From DASXTS01 sp036505275 (GTDB lineage Bacteria; Actinomycetota; Actinomycetes; Mycobacteriales; Pseudonocardiaceae), in NCBI GenBank assembly GCA_036505275.1, contig DASXTS010000278.1, positions 1 through 31,540 of the forward strand: a stretch of DNA of 31,540 nt, read 5' to 3'. Under the pieces are notes generated by a model. The model had not been told where the DNA came from and made no database searches. It saw only the letters and a program-made list of their open reading frames with translations. This document shows, piece after piece, positions 1 through 8,038 of this stretch; positions within the stretch are counted from its first letter, which is position 1, and each line of letters opens with the position of its first letter. The position numbers and the translations under genes were made by a program.

Positions 1-356
1 AGGAGGCGACCCGGCTCTCCAAGGAGGCGACCGCGGAGGCCGACCGGCGGCTCACGGTGGCCACCAAGCAGGCGACCACCGTGCTGGAAGACGCGCGCGG
101 CGAGGGGAGCGAAAACAGGGCCAGCGTGGCCGAGCTGGTGCAGCGTCACGAGCAGGTCCGCCGCCAGCTCATCGACATCGGGGCCGCGATCGGCAGCCTG
201 ATCGGCGACGACGGCGCGGCGGGGCCGGCGCGGATGGCAGCCAGTGCGGACGACACAGCGGACGACACCGTGGACGACACAGCGGACGACACAGTGGACG
301 ACACCAACTCAACGCCAACGGCGACCCGCCCCGGCTCGCAGCCGGCGGGGCACTGA
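1..356 (+). CDS. C-terminal part of a coiled-coil protein (5' end outside window)
   Basis: The reading frame is already open at the left edge (codons from base 3) and stops at 354-356, so only the last ~117 residues are present. The visible part is rich in Ala, Glu, Arg and Thr with a heptad-like pattern (SKEATAEADRRL, then VLEDARGEGSENRASVAELV), typical of an extended coiled coil as in actinobacterial DivIVA-like or so-called cellulose-binding coiled-coil proteins. The tail is an acidic low-complexity stretch of DDT repeats and a short Pro/Thr end. A GTG at 57 could be mistaken for a start, but the coding pattern continues upstream of it. The function cannot be stated; a cytoskeletal or polarity role is only an inference from the coiled coil. 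Confidence 0.7.
   Translation, partial: EATRLSKEATAEADRRLTVATKQATTVLEDARGEGSENRASVAELVQRHEQVRRQLIDIGAAIGSLIGDDGAAGPARMAASADDTADDTVDDTADDTVDDTNSTPTATRPGSQPAGH
249..305 (+). repeat. 12-bp tandem repeat coding for DDT(A/V)
   Basis: Four full units and one partial unit of GACGACACAGCG or close variants (GACGACACCGTG, GACGACACAGTG) lie in frame near the end of the coiled-coil gene. They encode DDTADDTVDDTADDTVDDT. The units differ at one or two bases, which suggests recent slippage. Confidence 0.85.
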
Positions 357-412
357 CGGCGGACGCCGCACGGCCGTGTGATCATCACGCCGAGCGGGGA
401 ACCTGAACAGTA

Positions 413-1828
413 GTGGGGCCCTCCGAGCCCGTCGATGACCTGCGAGGACGGCTCCTCGCCGGTCGCTACCGCATGACCGAGCTCATCGGCCACGGCGGCG
501 CCGGCAGCGTGTGGGCCGCCGTCGACGAGGTGCTGCAGCGCCGGGTCGCGGTCAAGAACGTGGGCGCGCCACCGTGGCTGTCCATGGAGGGCTGGCAGGC
601 GCTGCGCGAGCGCGCCCTGCGGGAGGCGCGGGCCGCGGCCGCCATCGGGCACCCCAACGTGATCACGGTCTACGACGTCGTCGAGGAAGACAACCGTCCG
701 TGGATCGTCATGGAGCTGCTCGAGGCGCGCACCCTGGCCCAGATCATCGAGGACGAGGGCCCGTGGCCGCCGCGCCAGGCCGCCGAGATCGGCCTGCAGG
801 TGCTGGCCGCGCTGCAGGCCGCACACGGGCACGGCATCCTGCACCGCGACGTGAAGCCGTCAAATGTGCTGGTCACCGGCGACGGGCGCGCGGTACTGAC
901 GGATTTCGGCATCGCCACCGTCGAGGGCGACGCGGCGCTCACCGCGTCCGGCCTGCTGGTCGGCGCGCCGGCCTACATCGCCCCTGAGCGGATCAGGGGC
1001 GGCACGGCCGTTCCGGCCTCCGACTTGTGGTCGCTGGGCGCCACGCTCTACACCGCGGTCGAAGGCCAACCGCCATACCGCCGCGAGGACCCGATCAGCA
1101 CGCTCGCCGCAGCCGTGTACGAGGACCCGGACCCGACGAGCGCGGCAGGGGAACTTGCCCCGCTGCTGGCCGCCCTGCTGCTCCGGGACCCGGTGCAGCG
1201 CCCGCTCCCGGACCAGGTGGAGCGCTACCTGCATCGGGTCGCCATCGCGGGGCCCTGGCGACCAGGTGCCGAACTCGCGAGCGGACCCCTCGACGAGCCG
1301 GCCACCGCCGCCCTCCGGTTCGCCCCCGCGGCCCTCCAGCCGCCGCCCGGAGCGGAACGGCCCGCGCCTGAGGCACCACAGTCGCCCGGTTCCGACCAGC
1401 CCGATCGGCGGCGCGTGCCCGGCGTGGCGCTGCTCACCGCCGCCGCGACCGCGCTGCTCGCCATCATGGTCATCGGCTACCTCGCCCGGCACACCCTGGA
1501 GCCGGGCGCGCCGAGCCATCAACCGGCGGTCGAGGAGCCGGCGGCCAATCAGCCGGTGGCGGGAGTGGAAGCCAGCTCATCGATACCGGCGGCCGGGCGC
1601 GCCACGGTGCCCCGTTCGGTACCTGCGACGGCCACCTCGCCGGTTCCCAGCACGGAGGTGAGTCTGGTCGGCTCGCAGGAGCCGCCAGCCACCCCGTCCT
1701 CGGTGAACGCAACGCCGACCAGCGCCCCGGAGCCGCCCACGACGACGGTCGAACCGCCGCCGACCTCCACGCAGGAGCCGGGACCGTCGCCGAGTCACGC
1801 CGGCCAAACCCCTTCGGGGCTGCCCTGA
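413..1828 (+). CDS. Membrane-anchored serine/threonine protein kinase (PknB/Hanks type)
   Basis: A 471-residue eukaryotic-type kinase. The glycine loop is G26-H-G-G-A-G31, the ATP lysine is K48 (VAVKNV), the catalytic loop is H144-R-D146 followed by VKPSN, the metal-binding motif is D164-F-G, and GAPAYIAPE forms the APE end of the activation segment, so the kinase should be active. A hydrophobic segment at about residues 338-360 is followed by ~110 residues rich in Pro, Thr and Ser, expected outside the membrane. No PASTA repeats are visible, so this is not a classical PknB ligand-sensor arrangement. The GTG start is preceded by GCGGGGA at 394-400, a weak, distant ribosome-binding site. An LCP glycan ligase lies 110 bp downstream on the same strand, consistent with a cell-envelope role (inference). 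Confidence 0.93.
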   Translation: MGPSEPVDDLRGRLLAGRYRMTELIGHGGAGSVWAAVDEVLQRRVAVKNVGAPPWLSMEGWQALRERALREARAAAAIGHPNVITVYDVVEEDNRPWIVMELLEARTLAQIIEDEGPWPPRQAAEIGLQVLAALQAAHGHGILHRDVKPSNVLVTGDGRAVLTDFGIATVEGDAALTASGLLVGAPAYIAPERIRGGTAVPASDLWSLGATLYTAVEGQPPYRREDPISTLAAAVYEDPDPTSAAGELAPLLAALLLRDPVQRPLPDQVERYLHRVAIAGPWRPGAELASGPLDEPATAALRFAPAALQPPPGAERPAPEAPQSPGSDQPDRRRVPGVALLTAAATALLAIMVIGYLARHTLEPGAPSHQPAVEEPAANQPVAGVEASSSIPAAGRATVPRSVPATATSPVPSTEVSLVGSQEPPATPSSVNATPTSAPEPPTTTVEPPPTSTQEPGPSPSHAGQTPSGLP

Positions 1829-1938
1829 TCGAGAAGCACCCGGGTCATCCAGTAGCGTGGCGTCACGGGAACGGTGGGAACGGCACAGAGAGGTGGCGGT
1901 CCATCCCCGATCGACCGGGAGCGAGGGAGTCCAGATCG

Positions 1939-3795
1939 GTGGGGCGACACAGCTCGGACGTCCCGCCGAGAGATGGTGACGTGCCACGCCGGATCCGGCG
2001 GCGGGAGGCCAGCCTCCCGCCCGACATAGCGGGCCCGTCGGACGATCGGGCGTATGAGCCCGGGCCACCCGCGTATCGGGTCGGCCCGCCGCACCGGGTG
2101 CGGACCGACATCCCCTTCGGCCCGCCGTACCGGTTGCGATCCGACGACCCGTCCGTCCCTACCACGAGTCCTCGACCCAGCCCGCGACTGCCGGACGTAG
2201 ACGACGATCTCGCGGACGCGGACACCGTGGTGATCGTGCCCGGCCACCGGCGGGCGCGGAACCTCGGCAGCGCGCTGCTGATCACGCTCGGCGCCGCGGT
2301 GCTGCCCGGCTCCGGGCACCTCGTGCTGCGCCGCCGGACCGGCTGGGCGATCCTCGCGAGCTTTCTGCTGCTGTGCGCCGGCGCCGCGGTCTTCGTCACC
2401 AAGGTCCCCCGCGCACGGCTCATCGAGTACCTGCTCAGGCCGGACCTGCTCGGCGTGGTGATCCTCGGCTGCTTCCTCTCGGCCGTGTTGTGGCTGGCCG
2501 TGGTGCTGCGCACCTACGACCTTGCCAAGCCCCGCAGGTTGAGCACCGGTAAGCAGATCGCCGGCTCATGCGTGGTCTTCGTGCTGTGCCTGGCGGTGAG
2601 CGCGCCATTCGCCCTCGCCGGCTACGCAGCCAACGCGCAGCGCAACCTGCTCGACGCGCTGTTCCCGACCGACAGCGCCGACGGCAGCAAGGCGCCGGCC
2701 GGCGACGTGAACGCCATCAAGAAGCCGAGGCTGAACATCCTGCTGCTCGGCAGCGACGCCGGTGAGGGCCGGATAGGCACCCGAACCGACACGATGGTGG
2801 TCGCCAGCATCGACACGAGGACCGCACGCACCATCCTGTTCTCGCTTGCACGCAACACCGCCTACGCCCAGTTCCCGCCGTCGTCGAGGGCGGCGCAGCA
2901 GTTCCCCAACGGCTTCCACAAGGCCGGCGAGCCGTCCGGCAACTACCTGCTCAACGCCGTGTACTCCTACGGCAACGAGTACCCGGCCATCGCGCCGTCC
3001 ACGCCGAGCCGCGACCCCGGCCTGAACCTGCTCATGTCGTCCATCTCCTACCTGCTCGGCGTCGAGCTGGACTACTACATCAAGATCGACATGGCCGGCT
3101 TCGCCTCGCTGGTGGACGCCCTCGGCGGCCTGGACGTCAACGTGGGGCCGACGCAGGTGCCGATGGGCGGCATCGGACCGTTCGGCGAGACGGTCAAGCC
3201 GTTCGGCTGGATACCGGCCGGCCAGCAGCACCTCAACGGCCAGCAGGCGCTGTGGTTCGCGAGGTCGCGGACCAACTCGACCGACTACGTGCGCATGGGC
3301 CGGCAGCGGTGCCTGCTGCAGTACCTGGTCGACCAGAAGACACCGGTGGACGTGTTGAAGAACTTCCAGTCGGTGGCCGCGGCCACCAAGGACAGCCTGT
3401 CGACCAACATCCCGCAGGGCGTGCTGCCGGCGCTGGTGACGCTGGCCGGCAAGGCCAAGTCGCACCCGCTGGAGAGCGTCTCGTTCGACCCCAACCTGCC
3501 CGACCCGGAGCAGCCGGACGGCCGGTTCAATACCGGCGACCCGAACTTCCCGCTGATGCGGCAGGTGGTCCGCGACATCATCAAGGCGTCGTCCGGGACG
3601 ACCAGCACCCCGCCGACGACCGCGCGTTCGACCGCACCGCCGACCGCACCGCCGACCGCACCCCGGACCGCGCCTTCGGCCGGCAAGGCGGCGACGCCGG
3701 GCCGCGGGACGACCCCGTCAACCGGCAACCCGAGCACCGAACCCCCGCAGCCCGTCTCGCTGGAAGAGACGTGCAACGGCGCCGCAACCGAGTAG
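1939..3795 (+). CDS. LytR-CpsA-Psr (LCP) family cell-wall glycopolymer ligase
   Basis: A 618-residue LCP protein. LCP enzymes move lipid-linked glycopolymers (teichoic acid-like or arabinogalactan-type) onto peptidoglycan outside the membrane. A Pro/Arg-rich cytoplasmic N-terminus of ~108 residues is followed by about four hydrophobic segments (roughly 110-127, 134-154, 172-190 and 208-226), more than the single helix of simple LCP proteins. The LCP domain begins near L265 with LNILLLGSDAGEGRIGTRTD, carrying the conserved Asp and Arg of the phosphate-binding pocket, and continues to RSRTNSTDYVRMGRQR, the conserved arginine motif. The tail is a Thr/Pro repeat region (TAPPTAPPTAPRTAPS). GTG at 1939 is supported by AGGGAG at 1924-1929, nine bases upstream. 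It probably works in the same envelope process as the kinase upstream. Confidence 0.93.
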   Translation: MGRHSSDVPPRDGDVPRRIRRREASLPPDIAGPSDDRAYEPGPPAYRVGPPHRVRTDIPFGPPYRLRSDDPSVPTTSPRPSPRLPDVDDDLADADTVVIVPGHRRARNLGSALLITLGAAVLPGSGHLVLRRRTGWAILASFLLLCAGAAVFVTKVPRARLIEYLLRPDLLGVVILGCFLSAVLWLAVVLRTYDLAKPRRLSTGKQIAGSCVVFVLCLAVSAPFALAGYAANAQRNLLDALFPTDSADGSKAPAGDVNAIKKPRLNILLLGSDAGEGRIGTRTDTMVVASIDTRTARTILFSLARNTAYAQFPPSSRAAQQFPNGFHKAGEPSGNYLLNAVYSYGNEYPAIAPSTPSRDPGLNLLMSSISYLLGVELDYYIKIDMAGFASLVDALGGLDVNVGPTQVPMGGIGPFGETVKPFGWIPAGQQHLNGQQALWFARSRTNSTDYVRMGRQRCLLQYLVDQKTPVDVLKNFQSVAAATKDSLSTNIPQGVLPALVTLAGKAKSHPLESVSFDPNLPDPEQPDGRFNTGDPNFPLMRQVVRDIIKASSGTTSTPPTTARSTAPPTAPPTAPRTAPSAGKAATPGRGTTPSTGNPSTEPPQPVSLEETCNGAATE

Positions 3796-3871
3796 GACCG
3801 TTGCGACCGTAATCACCGCCTGGCCAGGCGCGCCGCGAGCCGCCGGACCTGCCAGCGGTGCGGCCGGAGCC

Positions 3872-5140
3872 ATGCCGCGAGTCGGCCATGATGGCGCAGT
3901 GGGCTACGACGCAGGGGGTTATGACGCAGGGGGTTATGACGTCGCGACGGTACGGGCGCGCTTTCCGGCACTGGCGGAAGGGGCGGCGCACTTCGACGGG
4001 CCGGGCGGTTCCCAGGTGCCCGACGTGGTGGCCGACGCCGTGGCCGCGACGCTGCGTTCGGCCGTGGCCAACCGCGGGTCGGTGACCAGGGCGGAGCGGC
4101 GCGCCGACGAGATTGTGATGGCGGCCAGGCTGGCGATGGCGGACCTGCTCGGTGCCGACCCGGCCGGGGTGGTGTTCGGGCGCAGCATGACCCAGCTGAC
4201 GTACGAGTTCGCGCGGGCGATGGCGAAGGGTTGGGGCGCCGGCGACGAGATCGTGGTCACCAGGTTGGACCACGACGCGAACATCCGGCCCTGGGTGCAC
4301 GCCGCGCAGGCCGCCGGCGCGGCTGTGCGGTGGGCCGACTTCGATCCGAACACCGGCGAGCTCGGGGTGGACGCGGTGGCCGGCCTGCTCGGCGGGCGGA
4401 CCAGAGTGGTCGCGGTGACCGGGGCGTCCAACCTGCTGGGCAGCCGGCCGGACGTTCGGGCCATCGCGGACAAGGCACACGCGGCCGGCGCCCTGGTGTA
4501 CGTGGACGGGGTGCACCTGGCGGCGCACTGCTTCGTCGACATGGCGGCCCTCGGCGCGGACTTCTTCGCCTGCTCGCCGTACAAGTTCCTGGGGCCACAC
4601 CTCGGTGTGGTCGCGGCCAGCCCAGAGCTGCTGGCGACCATCCACCCGGACAAGCTGCTGCCGATGCCGGACACCGTGCCCGAGCGGTTCGAGCAGGGCA
4701 CCCTGCCGTACGAGCTGCTCGCCGGAACCACAGCCGCGGTGGACTTCCTCGCCGCTTTGGTGCCGAGCCAGGGCTCGCGGCGGCAGCGGCTGCAGGCGTC
4801 GATGACGGCGCTGCATGAGCACGAGGCGGCGCTGCGGGAGCGGCTGGAGGGCGCCCTGTCGCAGGTGCCCGGTGTCGTGCTGTACGGCTCACCGGTTCGG
4901 CTGCGGACCCCGACGGTGTTGTTCTCGGTGGACAGCGCGCCGCCGCTGGCCGTGTACGAGCAGCTCGGGGCCCGCGGGGTCAATGCCCCGGCCGGCACCT
5001 TCTATGCGGTGGAGTGCGCTCGGCGGCTCGGGCTCGGCGACGCGGGCGCCGTAAGGGCCGGCATCGCGCCGTACACCGACGACGGCGACGTGGACCGGCT
5101 GGTTGCCGCCGTCGCCGAGGTGCGGCCGGCCGCCGGCTGA
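3872..5140 (+). CDS. Cysteine desulfurase-like class V aminotransferase (TIGR01976 type)
   Basis: A fold-type I PLP enzyme of 422 residues. The N-terminus VRARFPALAEGAAHFDGPGG and the general layout match the cysteine-desulfurase-like TIGR01976 family rather than housekeeping IscS or SufS. The PLP lysine is K238 in SPYKFLGPH, and D212 with H215 in YVDGVHLAAH form the cofactor-binding motif. No Suf or Isc partner genes are nearby, so the substrate is unknown. The first residues contain an in-frame 15-bp duplication (bases 3902-3940, YDAGGYDAGGYD). The start is uncertain: ATG 3872 has GGAG only two bases upstream, and GTG 3899 is an in-frame alternative. It converges on the PAAR gene with 8 bp between the stops. 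Confidence 0.88.
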   Translation: MPRVGHDGAVGYDAGGYDAGGYDVATVRARFPALAEGAAHFDGPGGSQVPDVVADAVAATLRSAVANRGSVTRAERRADEIVMAARLAMADLLGADPAGVVFGRSMTQLTYEFARAMAKGWGAGDEIVVTRLDHDANIRPWVHAAQAAGAAVRWADFDPNTGELGVDAVAGLLGGRTRVVAVTGASNLLGSRPDVRAIADKAHAAGALVYVDGVHLAAHCFVDMAALGADFFACSPYKFLGPHLGVVAASPELLATIHPDKLLPMPDTVPERFEQGTLPYELLAGTTAAVDFLAALVPSQGSRRQRLQASMTALHEHEAALRERLEGALSQVPGVVLYGSPVRLRTPTVLFSVDSAPPLAVYEQLGARGVNAPAGTFYAVECARRLGLGDAGAVRAGIAPYTDDGDVDRLVAAVAEVRPAAG

Positions 5141-5148
5141 GGCCGCGC

Positions 5149-5550
5149 TCAGCCGCCGATGAGCACGGTCGCCGCCGTGCCGACGAGCTGGCCGGGGGCG
5201 CCGAAGCACACCGTGCAGCTGGAACCGCTCTTGGCGGCCGGCTTGCCGTCGAACATGACGGTGGCGCTGCCGACCGTCACGGTGCCCTGCTGGTTCGACG
5301 GGGACATGAACGGGTCGGACGCGTGCAGACCGACATGCGGCGGCAGGTTCAGCCCGGACGAGCCGGCGACCGCGGCGAACCTGCCACCGATCAGCACGGT
5401 GGTCGCCAGGCCCTTGGTGAGCGGCGCCGAGAACGGCATGGGCGGCGCCGGCTGCGGCGCGCCGCTGGCCGGGTTGGGCATCTGATGGCCGTTGCACACG
5501 GCGGTGATCTTGTCGCCGAGCACGGCGGCCGGGGTACCCATGACGGCCAT
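5149..5550 (-). CDS. PAAR-like domain protein
   Basis: A 133-residue protein made almost wholly of a PAAR-like fold. It opens with MAVMGTPAAVLGDKITAVCNGH, where the Cys and His may be metal ligands, has Gly/Ala/Pro-rich beta repeats (SAPLTKGLATTVLIGG and GTVTVGSATVMFDGKPAAKS), and ends with CTVCFG and TAATVLIGG. PAAR proteins cap the spike of contractile injection systems (T6SS, eCIS) and carry effectors. Here there is no VgrG, sheath or toxin domain in the window. An in-frame ATG at 5604 would add 18 residues of Arg/Ala-rich sequence that does not look like PAAR; neither start has a clear ribosome-binding site. Family assignment is good; the role is open. Confidence 0.8.
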   Translation of the reverse strand: MAVMGTPAAVLGDKITAVCNGHQMPNPASGAPQPAPPMPFSAPLTKGLATTVLIGGRFAAVAGSSGLNLPPHVGLHASDPFMSPSNQQGTVTVGSATVMFDGKPAAKSGSSCTVCFGAPGQLVGTAATVLIGG

Positions 5551-5723
5551 TGTGCGACCCGCGTCGGCGCCGCCGGCACGCACGGCCGGGCGACGGACGG
5601 GCATCTGTCGCCGCCCGATCGGGCAGCGCGGCGGCCGGACTCAGCTCAGCAGCACAACTCGGGGAGTGATGTTGGCGAGGGCGAGGTGGGCGTGGGTGGC
5701 CTTGCGTTGTAGGGCCGTCCAGT

Positions 5724-7334
5724 TCAGTCCGACGGCGTGAGCACCGACGGATCGGTCCGCACGACGACGACATGCGGCCGGTTGAGGGCGCCCGCGCCGG
5801 CGAAGGCACCGGCGAGGGCGTCGTCGAGTTGGCCGGGGTGGTCGACGGTGTCGGCATCGGCGCCGAGGGCGCGAGCGAAGGCGGCCAGATCGACGGGGCC
5901 GATGTCGACCGCTACCCGGCGGCCGGTGCTGCGGTCCTGGTGCGCAGCGATGGTGCCGTGCAGGCCGTTCTGAAAAACGATGACGACGACGGGGGCACGG
6001 TGGCGGGCGGCGGTTTCGAGCTCCTGGCCGGTCATGAGGAAGCCGCCGTCGCCGGCAACGGCCACGACGCGGCGGGACGGGGCGGCCAGTTGCGCGCCGA
6101 TGGCAGCCGGTACGGCGTAGCCCATGGCGCCCGATGTCGGGCCGAGCTGGCTGTGCGGGTGGTCGTATGGCCAGTAGCGGTGCAGGAACAGGGAGAAGTT
6201 GCCCGCGTCATTGACCATGACGGCGTCGGCCGGGAGCCGGCGGCGCATGGCGGCGAGCACGGCGGTGGGGTGCACGGTGCCGGGGGCGCCGGCCACCGGC
6301 TCCAGCGGCGGGGTGCTGTGGCGGCGCCAGTGGCCGTGCTCGGCGGACCAGTCGCGGGTCACGGCTGCGGCGCCGGCGGCCAGCACCGCGGCGGCGAAGG
6401 CGCCGACGGTGCACGGCACGACCAGCGCGCCGGCCACCGCAGGCGCCACGTCCACCTGGATGATCCGCGCCGACGGCGGCGGTAGGCGGTAACCCTGAGT
6501 GGTGATCTCGGAGAGCCGGCTGCCGAGCACCAGTACCAGGTCCGCGGCGCGCAGCGGCTCGAGCAGCTCGGGCGGGACGGCCAGGCCGAGGTGGCCGAGG
6601 TAGAGCGGGTGCCGGTTGGGGAAGGCGTCCTGCCGGCGAAACGCCACGTAGACACCCAGCCCGAAGTGCTCGGCGACGCGGCGCACCGGCTCGGGGTCGA
6701 GCTGCCCGCCGCGGCCCGTGATCATCACCGGGCGCCGTGCCGAACGCAGCATGTCGGCAATGGCCCGCGCCGTACCCGCATCCGGTCCGACCGGCTCACC
6801 GCCGGTGGCGGGCCGAGCGGCCGGCGCCCCGTGGCACGGCCCGCCGAGCACATCGGCCGGAAACGCGAGCATGGCCGGACCGGGCCGGCCGGTGACGGCC
6901 GCGCGGTGGGCGCGGGCGATGACCTCGCCGGCCCGGTCGCTGCGGTGCACGATCTCGGCGTGGACGGTGAGCTCCGCGTAGAACCGGGCCAGGTCCACCT
7001 CCTGGAAGGCGTCGCGGCCGAGCCGGCCGGTCTCGACGTGGCCAAGCAGCACGATCATCGGCGTGGAATCGTGCCGCGCGGCGTGCACCCCGATGGCGAG
7101 GTTCGCGGCACCCACCGCCCGGGTCGCCATGGCCACGGCGGGGCGGCCGGTGAGCTTGCCGACGGCCTCGGCCATGAACGCCGCGCCGGACTCGTGCCGG
7201 CAGGACACCAGGGTGAGCTCGGGCCGCCGGGCCACCTCGTCCAGCAGCTCGAGGAAGCTCTCCCCCGGCACGGTGAAGAAGTGCCGCACGCCAGCCGCAG
7301 CCAGGTGGTCGACGACGGCGGCCGCGGCTGTCAC
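5724..7334 (-). CDS. Thiamine-diphosphate-dependent enzyme (acetolactate synthase / benzoylformate decarboxylase-like)
   Basis: A 536-residue ThDP enzyme with the usual Pyr, middle and PP domains. The catalytic glutamate is probably E48 (CRHESGAAF). The cofactor motif is G428-D-G430 and ends at N456 in VFQNGLHG, the expected GDG-X(25-30)-N spacing, with Gln instead of the first Asn of the common NN. Active-site residues do not fix the reaction; acetolactate synthase, 2-oxoacid decarboxylase and benzoylformate decarboxylase are all possible, and no ALS small subunit is nearby. GTG at 7334 overlaps the PadR stop by 4 bp (GTGA), so the two genes are translationally coupled. The frame stays open upstream to 7676, but that part is the PadR gene read out of frame. 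Confidence 0.9.
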   Translation of the reverse strand: MTAAAAVVDHLAAAGVRHFFTVPGESFLELLDEVARRPELTLVSCRHESGAAFMAEAVGKLTGRPAVAMATRAVGAANLAIGVHAARHDSTPMIVLLGHVETGRLGRDAFQEVDLARFYAELTVHAEIVHRSDRAGEVIARAHRAAVTGRPGPAMLAFPADVLGGPCHGAPAARPATGGEPVGPDAGTARAIADMLRSARRPVMITGRGGQLDPEPVRRVAEHFGLGVYVAFRRQDAFPNRHPLYLGHLGLAVPPELLEPLRAADLVLVLGSRLSEITTQGYRLPPPSARIIQVDVAPAVAGALVVPCTVGAFAAAVLAAGAAAVTRDWSAEHGHWRRHSTPPLEPVAGAPGTVHPTAVLAAMRRRLPADAVMVNDAGNFSLFLHRYWPYDHPHSQLGPTSGAMGYAVPAAIGAQLAAPSRRVVAVAGDGGFLMTGQELETAARHRAPVVVIVFQNGLHGTIAAHQDRSTGRRVAVDIGPVDLAAFARALGADADTVDHPGQLDDALAGAFAGAGALNRPHVVVVRTDPSVLTPSD

Positions 7335-7951
7335 GAGCGGTCGGCTGCCATCTCGCCGGGTCCCGCGAACTGGCGAAGGAACACGTCGTCCCAGGTCACC
7401 TCGCCCGAGTCGAGGTCGTCGACCAAGCCGCGGATCCAGGCCAGCTCGGCCTCGGCGACGGCGCGCAGGTACTCGTCCTCCAGCAGGAACAGCCGCGGCA
7501 GGTCCGGCACGGCGGCCACCTCGGCCGCCTGCCGGGCCAGCATCTCCTCGAGCCGGGCGGCCCGCCGTTCGAGCTGCTCCCGGACGTCCGTCGGGGACAG
7601 CAGCGGCAGGAAGGCCAGCGCCGCCGGGAACTCGGGGAACTCGCGGGCCGGCGTGGACAGCATGATGCGCAGCCACCGCTGCAGGGCGGCGGCGCCGGCC
7701 GGGGTGATCTGGTACACGGTGCGCTCCGGGCGGCGCTCGTCCCGCGAGGTCTCCCGCACCTCGACCAGGCCAGCGCGGCGCAGCCGGTCGATCGTCTGGT
7801 AGATGCTGTTCCGCTGCGCGACGTTGATCACCTGTTCCTTGCCGCGCTCCTTGATCAGTTGCTGCATCCGGTAGGCGTGCATGGGCGCCTCGGCCAGCAT
7901 GCCCAGCACGGCCAATGCCAGCGGCGAGCGCCGATCCGACCGGCTCGTCAT
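7331..7951 (-). CDS. PadR-family transcriptional regulator
   Basis: A 206-residue PadR regulator. The N-terminal winged helix contains LALAVLGMLAEAPMHAYRMQ, then NSIYQTIDRLRRAGLVEVRE and the wing RTVYQITPAGAAALQRWL. The C-terminal helical part is the usual dimerisation domain (Vir_act_alpha_C-like). ATG at 7951 was chosen because the conserved domain begins just after it; an upstream TTG or ATG would add seven residues. It leads an operon with the thiamine-diphosphate enzyme and is divergent from the FAD monooxygenase. PadR proteins usually repress their own promoter and a neighbouring efflux or catabolic gene, often relieved by aromatic ligands, which suits this divergon (inference). Confidence 0.92.
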   Translation of the reverse strand: MTSRSDRRSPLALAVLGMLAEAPMHAYRMQQLIKERGKEQVINVAQRNSIYQTIDRLRRAGLVEVRETSRDERRPERTVYQITPAGAAALQRWLRIMLSTPAREFPEFPAALAFLPLLSPTDVREQLERRAARLEEMLARQAAEVAAVPDLPRLFLLEDEYLRAVAEAELAWIRGLVDDLDSGEVTWDDVFLRQFAGPGEMAADRS

Positions 7952-7977
7952 GGCCGACAGCCTAGTGAGCAACGCCC

Positions 7978-8034
7978 TTGCCGGCCGCCTATAGTCATAC
8001 TATGGTTAGTCATGACATGACTATCTTCGGAGGG
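7978..8034 (+). promoter_or_regulatory. Divergent promoter region with three TAGTCAT operator boxes
   Basis: The 87-bp gap between PadR and the monooxygenase holds ATAGTCAT at 7991-7998, TTAGTCAT at 8006-8013 and the reverse copy ATGACTAT at 8017-8024. The last two form TAGTCAT-gac-ATGACTA, a perfect 7-bp dyad. A plausible promoter for the plus-strand gene is TTGCCG (7978-7983), 17 bp, TATGGT (8001-8006), which the boxes cover. GGAGGG at 8029-8034 is a good ribosome-binding site for ATG 8039. The layout fits PadR repression; binding itself is inferred. Confidence 0.7.
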
Positions 8035-8038
8035 AACC

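Noticed and set aside
413..3795. Part of a division and cell-wall (dcw) type pknB cluster
   Set aside because: The kinase lacks PASTA repeats and there is no FtsW, PBP or PP2C phosphatase gene nearby.
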